Positions 33,438-44,600 of a DNA stretch of 64,000 nucleotides are shown piece after piece. Within the stretch, counting starts at the first letter, position 1; every line of letters starts with the position of its first letter. The notes under the pieces are model-generated. The model saw only the letters and a program-made list of their open reading frames with translations. It did no database searches and was not told the origin of the DNA. Source of the stretch: Eretmocerus hayati (Eukaryota > Arthropoda > Insecta > Hymenoptera > Aphelinidae). A program made the position numbers and the translations under genes. The DNA lies in contig CM056741.1 of NCBI GenBank assembly GCA_029851415.1, positions 177,737,021 to 177,801,020 of the forward strand, read 5' to 3'.

Positions 33438-34671
33438 TCTGAGTAAAATGAGTTACTGCAGAGTTCAGCGACGCGAATCACTATATATCTATATACACAT
33501 GACCAAGACAAAATGATGATATGGTCTTGAGATCGAAAGCTCGTCTGGCGATCGCGGTATGAAAACCGACAGTCGTATGATTATAAATTGCTGGCGCTTG
33601 GTACATTTAGTAACATATGTATGTATGTATCATACATTATTATTGTAACCACGATCAGAGGAAGAATGGAGATATAAGTATGTGAGCTGGGTGTCTCTCA
33701 ATTGTCTGTGTGTTATAAACGATATATTGAGCTAGAGCATCAGAGAACATCGGTTTGATGAAAAATTCATTGACGCAAGTAGTATAGTCGCGTCGCGCAA
33801 GGCTATGAGATAGTAGTACGTGAAATCTTCTCAGTCTGACACGACGATGACGACTCCGTGTATTATCGATTGTGGTATCAGAAATCGTGTCTGTAGACGA
33901 GGGGAAGGGGTGAAAACAAGTTATCCGGGTTGTGAAAATAGTGGTAAGGAAAGGGGCGGGAAATTTCGAAATTTTGTGACCGCAACCGTTGCGAGTGTCA
34001 TGTTTCCTATTTGCTGTCAATATCACAGTTTTTACACGGCCCTATGTACTGCTTTCGCAAGTTCAAGGTTGCTATATGAGGTTCTTTTAATTTGCCAAAG
34101 TAGATATGATGAATATGACGCGTGGCTCTTATGGGTAGCAATATGGTGATTTTTGCATCGGAATCGTGGAACTTGTTGTTAAAAATCTGTTATATTTTTT
34201 CAGCAAGAAGACGACGATTCCTTGATAAACGAGGCGTGTATTGTTTTACGAAAACTCCCTTGCAGAAATAAAAAAATTTGATATTAACACTGTTGGATTA
34301 CGAGAAAATATGTTGCTAAGAGAGATTAGCAGAATGCTTCCTCAAAGCGGAATAAGCGACTAATAATACGTTTTAGAATTGATTCAAAGTTCTAAGCCGA
34401 TTGGTTCTCAAAGAATTTTCGTAGAATGTTGTTTCGATGGGAAAAGCGGGTAGTATATCGAAGGACATAGAGAGGTTACCATATCACTGTTGCCTATGGA
34501 ACACGAAATTTCTTGAACGTTTTAACCAATCCATTTGAAACTTTCAGGATGTATTTTGAAGAGTTCAATGACGATCCGGATAGATTTTGAGCATTCATGA
34601 CTGAGTACGTATGAAGGTATGATCTATTCTCTACCTATTTCCATCTTCGACCGAAGAGACATATTATGGAT
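33438..34671. other. No gene recognised
   Basis: Possible upstream region of the lipase. Long frames at 33655-34026 (minus) and 33820-34149 (plus) overlap each other and show no motifs. Confidence 0.35.
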
Positions 34672-35310
34672 AACGGGGTCCAGGATGAGGATATCAGGTC
34701 AATAAAACAAAGCACTTCTCGAACATGCGTTTATATGAAATTCCAGTGCAATGGCGATACAAAAGGCTCGTGGCTGTAAGACGATGCAGCCGTGATGCAA
34801 TCGGCTGACAGACGCGGGCGATACTTGACTTTCCCAATCAAGGGCTAGACAAAGACTGATTCTCTATGCGAAATTTGGCGGCGAGAGGGCCCAAGCGCGG
34901 TGGTTTCCAGAAGCTTCTCTCTCGATGACTCAAACCTACACGTACCCACACATGCACGCTCTTTCACATGCGGTGCGCTCGACTCACATTTCCACATTCG
35001 GCTATCCTGGAGGTCGACCGGCCTGGTCAACAGACTCACACGTCCTGTCGCGGATTTCCGCTATTATATTATACTCTTCAAAGACTTTGCAGCATACCTT
35101 GCTGGAAAAACCTTGGCCACCAACATCTTACACAAATTTTCCGTCACGTTCATTCTTAGATATAAAACATACCGTCACATCATCCATCAGTCGAAACAAC
35201 TTTCACTCCCATCACATTCATTGATCGGACTCTTAACCCATGATCGTTTATGGCCTATTCTTGGAACCTTCTCCCAACCTGCGAGCTTACAATTTCACAA
35301 TGCTCGCACC
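34672..35310 (-). mobile_element. Probable Ty3/gypsy LTR
   Basis: Directly downstream (in minus-strand sense) of the integrase C-terminus, after GGGTGATCAGTGGTATGCTG, lies about 640 bp of less AT-rich DNA starting TGTGAAATTGTAAGC. Near its far end are a TTTTATTGACC word and ACCCCGTTATCC. Position right after pol, TG start and higher GC fit an LTR. No second LTR is present in the window to confirm it. A 211-codon plus-strand frame at 34900-35535 is antisense to this and is not a gene. Confidence 0.4.
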
Positions 35311-35342
35311 ACTCAGCATACCACTGATCACCCAATTTCACT

Positions 35343-35820
35343 TCACTTTTCGGCCCCAGCCCTCTCCCACGGACCCAGGCTCGGAAAATCCGCAACTCTC
35401 GCATCAGTATTCAAATCAGCTTCACAATCAGCATCAAAGATGTCATCTCCGATGTCTTCTTCGAGATCATCTTTGAAATCCTTCCACGGCCTCATGGAAT
35501 CAGCTGCAGATGGGGTGCGGCGCGGACCTTCATGATCCCCGATTCTTTCAACACCATAACGATCATGCCGATCGCAATGAGTGATCTTGTATCGTCCAAA
35601 AGATTTGCTGGCTACCTTGAGACTTGGACCGAGCTGGTTTCTTCGAATAGCTACAATGTCACCCAGTTGATATTTAACAGCTGGCCCATGGCGCCGATCA
35701 TATTGGCGTTCATTCTCTTCCTGGATCTTGGCAATCTGGCGACGAGCTGTCACCCTGAGATCCTATCTTGCTTCCTGGTAATGTGCTAGAATCTCTTCAT
35801 TGATGATATCTAAAATAGGT
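35343..35820 (-). pseudogene. Ty3/gypsy integrase C-terminal fragment
   Basis: On the minus strand one frame reads ILAHYQEAR, a TAG stop, then DLRVTARRQIAKIQEENERQ, KYQLGDIVAIRRNQLGP, FGRYKIT, DRYGVERIGDHEGPRRT, and an acidic C-terminus ending in a stop. The GDxVAIRR block and the R-Y-x-V-E-x-x-GDHEGP block are the C-terminal, DNA-binding end of insect Ty3/gypsy integrases. The catalytic core is absent; upstream sequence (35821-36053) is not recognisable. The clade resembles that of the reverse transcriptase fragment at 11334, but they are 24 kb apart and in opposite orientation. Confidence 0.8.
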
Positions 35821-36053
35821 GTGAATGAGTACTTGCACGAACGCACGGGAATAAAACAATTTTGAAAATCGTGTCGCAGCGTAGCCCTTTGTCTGTCATC
35901 ACAATGACACACGAGAAGGCATGAGCTCTCTTCTGTAAGCAGAACGTCTGCAGTGCGTAGACCACGACGACAGCAGCCAATGTTGATGATCTGCATCTTG
36001 CGCTTCGACCTAGCGCGCTTTTGAGCTGATGCCCATCGCCCACTCATGCCCAC

Positions 36054-39000
36054 AAAAAGTCACCACTAGTACACCAGTAATCACTTTCGTCACCGCTATC
36101 ACTGCGAACCAGTATTGAATCAATCACACTTCATCAAAAAATGATAAGGATCCCATCTCAACCTAGATGACATTACTCTAATCATTAAACAACAAACGCT
36201 TGTTCCTTGTGTAATGGTTGATGGCAAGTCAATACGCGCGCAAAGTTGGCACCTGTTCCGAAGCATTACGCACGTGTAATGATGAGAGAGGCTCTTTTAA
36301 TTTAGAGTTCCAAAAGATGAAAACTTACAAAAAATTTTGAAGACACCCAATAAAATTACAAAACACGACCCATACTCCAGTTACGGTATGTACACTAATT
36401 TCGACACATACTGTATATGGATATTATAGCGATAACTTATCCAGAAGGGGTTACGGCCTTAAATCTCGACGAGCAAGCTCCAAATCACTCTTTTCAAATT
36501 TTCTTACATGTATTCTGTTGGAATACATATGAGAATAGATTTCCAGATCGATCCGTTTGCTTCTCTTTTTCAAATTCAAAGATTAAGGGGAAATGTCAGT
36601 TCCGTGCAATGTTACGTTTGAAGATTGACGTATAACTCCAGCGCCAGCGTCAGAGTAAGAGTCGCTAAGGGTATGCCCCCTGGACGGGAACAATTTTCAT
36701 CACTGAAGAATAGATGAAATCTACCAAGAGAAGTTTCTATATCGGCTCTATTATTTTTGCGAGCGATTTTGAAGCGAAACGCCAGTTCCGTGCAATTAAA
36801 ATCTGTTCCGTGGAATACTCAATAGCATGAAAAAGACGGAGGAATGGAGTTCCGTGCTCCAGATTATGTATTTTTGACTCAATTCAACCATTTGAACACA
36901 ATTTCATGGTCATATGGTCCCATCGCGTCGAGATTTCTTGCTAGAGAACAAAACGTCAAAATCGGTAAATGACAGTTCAGCGTACTACTTCCCCTATATC
37001 TTATACATGTGAGAATCACATATACCGTCCCAAAACGTTTCAAAAAACTTTCTGTATACGTTTTATCACATATTATCACTCGATATGCAAAAAGAAATGA
37101 AAAAAGTGGACTTAGACAGGCGCAGACTCAATATTCAATATCTGAATTTTTCGATACAAACCGTGTAAGTAATCGCTATTACATTCACACTCATAGTTGT
37201 GATTGGCTCGGCCCATACAATAGTTCGATATATCTTTGTCTTATAGTGACAAATATAATGTAATCTATCAGCTGTTTCGTACCAATGAGCCGTTGTAACA
37301 CTTGCACTTTGACAAGAGACAGGCGTGCTCAGCACGAGCTCGTCTGTACTGGATTTTTTCTGTTTACATGAAATTTAAAAATGTAAGTTGACAGTGATTT
37401 CTCAAAAATTTTATACTGATAGTATATTTTTAATCTCTACTAGCTGTGTGAAGTGTTTTTTTAAACATTCTTTAAAAAATGTTTTCAAAATAGTGATTCT
37501 CATTGGTACATATTTGTTTGTACAGAAACCTGCTCCTGAAGAGGTCTACAAAACCAAATAGACGAAACTTGGAGAATAAATAATTCTCGTAATGGAAGCC
37601 TGCAGATCTTATTAGCTTCCAAAACTTTGTCCTTAAAGATCAAAGAAAAACCACATCCTTATCGTTATATTTCAAAGACGAAAGAAAAATACCATCATCT
37701 TAAAGTTTCTTGGTATAATTCATAAAAGCGTTTCTTGAAAATTTTTTCTTACTCTTTCCAATTTTTCGTCGGTCTCGGGGATTCTAATTCTACCTATAAC
37801 TGTGGGCCCCCTCAAAGAGGTGAAAATCGATGGTTAGCAATGTGCTGATGCGCTGGTTGAGCGACGTAAATGGGTGCCGTTTGGGCGGGGCCTACAAACG
37901 ACACAACGGGATGAGATGTTAAACTCAAACCAGAGTTTTTTTTCTCATTAGATAAACTTATGCTCCGTTTGTAAGACTCCACTGTGATCGGTGAAGTTTC
38001 AGAATGTCAGTTCTCGGACACAGTCAAGATCATCAGCAAAGATATCATATTTTGAGCTGCTGACAAATATGAGATAAGTGGCGAATGAGTGGGTTACGAA
38101 AGATTTCTGATCCAAGATACAGGCGTAACTCTTACAGCGTTGATAAGTCTCCGCAGATTCCGAGCCAAGATTCCTTTTATCGAGTTTCTAGTAAGATAAT
38201 TTCTCAAAAATAGATTGTTCGGAATATACTTGTCATATATTTCGTGTTTGCTGTCAGCGAAAAGACAGAAGTCCAGTTCTTAGAAATATCCAAGATTACT
38301 AAGGACAATACTAACAATAAATATTGACCTGCTAAAAGATATCAGTCAGATAGTCAGGAATTAGCACATGGAACTTTTCGAACAAATGTGATAGTTGTAA
38401 GCTCTACAATGTTAATGCTTCGACACAAAGTCAGAACCCGATCAAAAAGGTTCATGAGAAAAATCACAAGAACTCGATGTAGAACCGATGGAGGAAGGCC
38501 AAAATGCCACTCAAACTTCTAAACTCAAAGTCCATGTTTTACCTATCCCGATTGATTCTCCATCGGAATTCCAAACGTCTCTCGTACATCACTAGTGTTT
38601 GTCTGTTTCCAAAGATGCAGATGAAGAATGTTAGGATTTTTTACTCAAACCATGATATCAGTATCGATTCCACGTAAATTTTCATAGGTGGCATTTTTCC
38701 GGATCCTTTGCGTCATTTCTTATGGACATCGCGTCTGTCAACTCATAGAAAAATTTCCATTAACTCCTCTACATGCATATCCTTGTAAACTGTTTTTGAT
38801 TGCCGATACAAATACAAGGTGTACTGATTTCCTACAGCCCATAGGAAAAAGTAGTCAGATTATCTTGACAGTTCCTTTCCACAATCGTACCAAATTTTTG
38901 TCTGTTTCACTGTAGTATTTTTGTGACGTTACAGAATATTTTATACTCAAAATGATAATATTCATACATGGAATATTATTGATGTTCCAAACGATTTGTT

Positions 39001-39511
39001 CATTTATACCCTGCAGCAAATGTAAACTCTTGTGTGAATATTTTTGATCTTGGGTGAGGACCACGCTCAAAGTCGTGGAGTACGTCCCGCAAAACGTGCG
39101 ACAAAAAGGTAGACCATGTCGTGGATGAGAAGAGAATATCATGGAAATGAGGGAGCTGGGATACATGGAGGATCTAGGATACACGAAGGATTAAAATCCT
39201 TAGACACAGGGGGATTTACCATTGACCACATCCGTCGAGCCAAACAAATCAACAAGCCACCGGTAGATCGGAGAACCCTCATACACATAACCGAGTCCTA
39301 CTATACCTAAAAGATGACAGCAGTCCTGGCGTACGACGAACCTCTCAGTTAAATTTGAACAACAGATAAGTACAACAACTGTTGTAAACACATTCCTCCA
39401 ACTTGAAACACCCGTTCTGGACATATTCCAGATTCTCCCAAATAAATATGTCCCAGGTACAGCGCTGAGTCAATGGACTGTCCAGTCTAATCATGCATGA
39501 CTAGGAGAGAC
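36054..39511. other. No gene recognised
   Basis: AT-rich DNA. GTTCCGTG words recur between 36599 and 36856. Open frames are short, up to 109 codons, and none has a recognisable domain. Confidence 0.4.
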
Positions 39512-40456
39512 GGGGGCAAATTAGGATAAGCAAGATAGCTCGGTTGTGGATTAGTCTAGGCTTCCGCCGCGTAAATACCTTTCCACGAGCCTTTCCAAAA
39601 CCATCACATACAATGGTTTTTATCGCAGTTAGACCTCCCAAAACGATACTGGGAGTCCACGCTGACATAGGAGTGCTTTTTGAGGGCCTCACGCGCTTTA
39701 TTTTCGAAATGCAGAAATTCACGCCACTTCTGCAAAACTCTACGGACTCAATCGCCTTTTGAGGGTCAACAACTTGGTCATAAAATGAAAATTTTGAACA
39801 TTCTTGGTTCAAAATCGGTCCAGTTGATTCAAGTAATCGTAATTTCGCGAAAAAAAGGGTCGGGGACATTTCAGGACAAAGTGGACGGGGTGGATTAGGA
39901 CAATGTTGAATCCCATCTAAAGTCGGTCGCGTGTTCGTGTTTTTCGATAATAAATGCCCGTATCGAGGCGCGTCTGCATTTCTGCGAGTTTTTCGAAGCG
40001 CGGGAAGTGGGGGATTAGTCAGGGGATTGAAAATGGGTGAGAAAATGAAGTTACGATATCCAAAGGCTGTCTTAGGAGACATAATACAGGTCAGAAGTCA
40101 CTTTCAACGATATTGGATTGACTGTCGCACTCTATCATTTAGATTATTGACTTAGAGTAGGTATGGGTACCTCCAATATGAAGAAAAATGAATGAAAGTA
40201 GATCCTTACAACCTGCGAGTCGATTGCTGATTGCTGAAAACGATAGTGCACCAATAAACCGCTTATCAGAGTAATGCACAAAAATGACACAAAAAAGGCT
40301 CGCTTGCTGAGGCAATGGGAGGCTGTAGAGGTCGCGGGCAAGTGTCCCTTTCGATTCAGGGTTATTACCACGTGTTTTGGGGATCAAATGCGTCTTGAAT
40401 AAGCGATGAATATGGCCATACATCTCTATTTTGAATGGCTGTCCTGATTTGCCCCC
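39512..40456. mobile_element. Putative 945-bp TIR element
   Basis: The left end GGGGGCAAATTAGGATAAG matches the right end CTGTCCTGATTTGCCCCC as complement with few mismatches. Inside are related words (GTGGATTAGGACAATG, ACATTTCAGGACAAAGTGG). An antisense frame of 193 codons (39501-40082, minus) overlaps the end of the element and lacks transposase motifs. No target duplication was resolved, so the superfamily is open. Confidence 0.5.
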
Positions 40457-40734
40457 AAAACTGTTCTAAAGTGCCCCCAAATGTGGAGAGAATGAGGAAA
40501 GATCTTTTTTCTCAAACTTCGAGAAAAAGTATTAAAGACATGACCTTGGGGTCTGGAAATTTTTTTAACAATCTATCAAACAGTTGAGCTTCAAAGTCCC
40601 ATATCGCACCTATCCCGCAGTATCGCCAGATAGCCTCACTATAAAACCTATCTTAATTCACCCCACTCCCTCCTATGCATGGCATGCCAATACATACATC
40701 AATTCATACTTACATACATGTCTAAGATACTAAC
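40457..40734. other. No feature recognised
   Basis: Short AT-rich spacer with CATACATA/ATACAT words near 40690-40720. Confidence 0.4.
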
Positions 40735-40907
40735 AAGGAGCACCCAGGGGTTGTAGGCCAAAGATTTGGCTGAAACTCTGGGAGTAGTCTCCTTTTACCA
40801 CCAGAAGGTGAATTCCAGAGCCGCACTTGCAAATGCCCAACAATTTCTAAGCTACAGCCTATGACATTAACATTGCCCATATGGGCCCATGTTCAGAAGA
40901 GGTATAT

Positions 40908-41781
40908 GATGAATTCCAAGCCAAAGCGACCTACGAAAAGGGGTCATCTCTCAGATTCTTTTTTAACCTTTTTCATTCTATTCTATGGCCCAAAATAGGA
41001 ACTTCGGACCACCTATGGGGCCCAAAAAAATTTCTCCTCTCCGTTGCACGCACATCCGTCAACAGACCGAAAATTTATCGTGTAAAAATCGATGCTCTTT
41101 TATTCACGAAAATGGGAATATTTCGAGTTTTTGAATAGCTGTCGATTTGCAGGTTGCGGCATCTAAAAGGGCATCAAAAAATGTCGAAAATGTTGTCGGA
41201 AATTCCTTTTCTGTGATTTGGGGGCCTCCTGGAGGCATAAGAGTGTTTTTCACTAAAATGTTGATTTCTCAAAAAGCCATTTTTTTTATTCTCTTAAAAT
41301 CATATATTTGACGTAAAATTTTGCGTTCTTTCGAAAAAAATGGGTTTTAGAGAAGTTTGGGGGGATCCAAGTGACTTATGATGAGCCATTTTTTGAAAAT
41401 TCGATTTTTTCGGTTTCAGAAAAAGGCGATTTTCTGCGCATGCGCACAAACGTAGACTTTTGGGACCACTTTCAATGGAAAGCTGACAAAATTTCCTATG
41501 AAATGACTACCCGCAAAGTTGGATTCATGCACTGAAACGCGATCTGCAAGGATTAATTATGTCGAATCAAAATCACATGAAAATTCAGCCCATTAACGCC
41601 TTCGTGGCCCCTGCTGAGATGACACATTCACGAGATCTTCTCGGGATTCAATTTTGAGTACGAAATTGACCTGAAAAAAATTCGGACCACGTGGTTTCAA
41701 CGTAAAATTGTATGAACTTTCAAAATATGCGATGAAAAACCCCGTTTGAGGCAAACCCGAGGTGCTACATTTAATTTTTCG
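40908..41781 (+). repeat. Foldback left arm, about 874 bp
   Basis: Begins GAATTCCAAGCCAAAGCGAC and ends with AACCCGAGGTGCTACAT. It includes TGCGCATGCGCACAAACG. The complementary arm is 41816-42690. The two arms differ at scattered sites and both are free of a conserved gene; the long frames at 41593-42222 are the same sequence read from both arms. Confidence 0.85.
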
Positions 41782-41815
41782 CAATTTAGAATGTGAAATA
41801 TCGTATTTTCTGGCA

Positions 41816-42690
41816 AAAAATTGGATGTAGCACCTCGGGTTTGCCTCAAACGGGGTTTTTCATCGCATATTTCGAAAGTTCATACAATTTTACGTTGAAA
41901 CCATGTGGTCCGAATTTTTTTCAGGTCGATTTCGTACTCAAAATTGAGTCCCGAGAAGATCTCGTGAATGTGGCATCTCAGCAGGCGCCACGAAGGCGTT
42001 AATGGGCTGAATTTTGATGTGATTTTGATTCGACATGATTAATCCTTGCAGATCGCGTTTGAGTGCATGAATTTCAACTTTGCGGGTAGTCATTCTATAG
42101 GAAATTTTGTCAGCTTTCCATTGAAAGTGGTCCCGAAAGTCTACGTTTGTGTGCATGCGCAGGAAATCGCCTTTTTCTGAAACCGAAAAAATCGAATTTT
42201 CAAAAAATGGCTCATAAGTCACTTGGATCCCCCCAAACTTCTCTGAAACCCATTTTTTTCGAAAGAACGCAAAATTTTACGTCAAATATATGATTTTAAG
42301 AGAATAAAAAAAATGGCTTTTTGAGAAATCAACATTTTAGTGAAAAACACTCTTTTGCCTCCAGGAGGCCCCCAAATCACGGAGAAGGAATTTCCGACAA
42401 CGTTTTCGATAGGTTTTTTGATGCCCTTTCAGATGCCGCATCCCGCGAATCGACAGCTATTCAAAAACTCGAAATATTCCCATTTTCGTGAATAAAAGAG
42501 CATCGATTTTTACAGGATAAATTTTCGGTCTGTTGACGGATAAGCGTGCAATGGAGAGGAGAAATTTCTTTTGGGCCCCATAGGTGGTCTGAAGTTCCTA
42601 TTTTGGGCCATAGAATCGAATGAAAAAGGTTAAAAAAGAATCTGAGAGATGACCCCTTTTCGTAGGTCGCTTTGGCGTGGAATTCATCAT
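41816..42690 (-). repeat. Foldback right arm, about 875 bp
   Basis: Begins ATGTAGCACCTCGGGTTTGC and ends GTCGCTTTGGCGTGGAATTC. It is the inverted copy of 40908-41781. The spacer between the arms (about 34 bp) contains TCGCAATTTAGAATGTG. A third, diverged single arm lies at 56613-57225. Confidence 0.85.
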
Positions 42691-42856
42691 ATATAGATAT
42701 ACTCGTAATGCTAATGTTATGAGCTGCAGCTCGGAAACGGTTGGGCATTTGCGTGTGCGGTTCTGGGTTTCATCTTTTGGCGGGAAAAGGAGACTATCCC
42801 CAGAATTTCACGCAAAATCCGTGTTCCACGAGCCCTGGGTGTTCCTCGTAAGTATT

Positions 42857-43800
42857 GAGCATTACAGAAAATGGGCTCCAATTTACATTGACATTGCTTT
42901 TTGTACAATATCGGATGAGGGAACGATGATCTGCTGATTCATTTACTTTCCGAGGTGCAGAATGAAAGCGTCATATGGGCTCGACACGACATTACGATCA
43001 ACAAAGACGCCGATATTGCATCGTACGATATGAGATCGACAATTCTTCATGTACCCAGTGGATCAGAGAGACCTCGCACGAGTTGCAGTATGTCTAGATA
43101 ATTGGATTCGTTGGCTTGCGTATGGCATGACCATTTGGTTGAAATTGAAAGAATGTACCATCAGACGTTGTTTGCACTATTGACTTGGCTCAGTTGATGA
43201 TGAATGTGTGTGCGGAAACTTGCAGTGAGGCAAAAACAAGGATATTGCAGCCGAGGAAGTTTCTTGCATCATAATTGATGTCAACCTTGACCTCACAATC
43301 CACACAATTCTAGATTATTGTACAGTTTTAATGTTACTGTACGTATGCTCACTTATACCCAAGTGACATTTTGTCAGCTTTTAATAGTTATAGAATTTCC
43401 TTGGATGGAGGTCTGCCAATGCTGTCGGAAATGTGGCAAAATCTTTCAATTGGATCAAATTTGAGTTTAAAATGAACCTGATGTCACACGTTGTCTGGGA
43501 GATGAAGAGGGTATCAAACTCCAAGAGAGCTCATGAACTCCTTAGAGAGGGTTTTTACATCGAATTGAGGGGCCACGTGGAAGAAGGGGCGTAATTGCAA
43601 ATAGGTCATTATGAGAAAATGAACGAAAACTCAACAGAAATCATGGATGGCGTGATTCGACCATACGAATTAGCTTATTTTAAAGGGGATAGCATACGCT
43701 CAAGGACCGAATAACAATGGGAACATTAAATCCAATTCGAGATGTCCGCCGACTCCAGCGCCAACTTCCACGTATGAAAGTAGTACGAGTGGTCGATTTA
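42857..43800. other. No gene recognised
   Basis: No frames, repeats or splice-bounded exons that can be supported. Confidence 0.4.
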
Positions 43801-43802
43801 CG

Positions 43803-43883
43803 AAGCTCTTATACCCCTAGTATATATAGCATCAACATCGATATAGGTATACTTATGCATTAGGGGTATAAGAGCTTCGACAC
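43803..43883. mobile_element. Short TIR hairpin (possible mini-MITE)
   Basis: GAAGCTCTTATACCCCTA and its complement TAGGGGTATAAGAGCTTC bracket about 45 bp containing ATATATAG and GATATAGGTATAC. Confidence 0.75.
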
Positions 43884-44339
43884 ACGATCCGCTAGGTGCG
43901 CTACAGTCGGGGGACACCTCGAATATTGAGCTCCTCACAGCTTTTTTGAAAAATGCAATTAGGCCCTTTTTTCAAATCCTGGGGTCAAATTACGAAACAC
44001 CTCCCCAACAAAAAGTGGGATCAGATTTCAAAATCGAGTCCAACCGTCTCCAAATTTTACGAAAGCGTCTAGGGCATACTTCACAAGATATCTGATTGCG
44101 AGGAGGTGGCTTGATTCAACCTCAACGGTACTAGATGTACGAGAAGCTACTACCGAAGTCGTGTGTAAATGACGAGAACTTAATTTCACTAGAGAAGAGT
44201 GAAAAGACTTCATTCAAAGGTAGGAGAACATGTTTCAGTTGTGGGAGACGTCAAAATAGCGTTTTTGAACTCAGAAGCATTTTATAAAATTTTTTTCATC
44301 TCAAGTTAGGCCCCTTTTCCATATTGCACCTGATTACGT

Positions 44340-44600
44340 CTTTCATGAAAAGAAACAACGCCCTTTTAATCTTTTTTTCATAAAGGACTTGAGGCCTTTT
44401 GGAATATATGATCATGGCAATTACGCCCCTTTTCGAAATTTCCTGGAATTGGTCGAGACAATCATGGCCTTTTCAAAAGCTCCTGCTGCAATCACGCCTT
44501 TTTTGGAATTTTCTTCTGCAGTTTGAGTCCTTTTTTAAATTTCCTGCTGCCGTTGCGCCCTCCTCGATCCATGGTGCTTTTCAAGGCTCTTCAAAAAACG
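44340..44600. repeat. Degenerate repeat of about 45 bp
   Basis: Variants of AATTTCCTGCTGCAATTACG followed by CCCTTTT recur at about 44390-44560 (for example GCAATTACGCCCC, GCAATCACGCC, GCCGTTGCGCCC). The repeat is decayed. Confidence 0.45.

Larger units (their letters stand above)
40735..42856. mobile_element. Nested giant foldback element, 2.1 kb
   Basis: Outer arms (about 40735-40905 and 42691-42856) are inverted copies of the palindromic family A: GAGCACCCAGGGG / CCCTGGGTGTTCC, AGTCTCCTTTT / AAAAGGAGACTAT and GCAAATGCCCAAC / GTTGGGCATTTGC. Where the other family-A members have a short centre, this one carries a second inverted repeat with arms of about 875 bp. The structure reads as a foldback element inserted in, or captured by, a family-A MITE. 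Confidence 0.75.

Noticed and set aside
34900..35535. Plus-strand frame of 211 codons
   Set aside because: Antisense to the probable LTR and integrase fragment, with no domain; low-complexity Ser/His composition.
39501..40082. Minus-strand frame of 193 codons as a transposase
   Set aside because: No catalytic-triad motif or DNA-binding motif could be seen, and it runs past the left terminal repeat; more likely chance.
41593..42222. Pairs of similar frames on opposite strands
   Set aside because: They are the two arms of the foldback element reading the same sequence.
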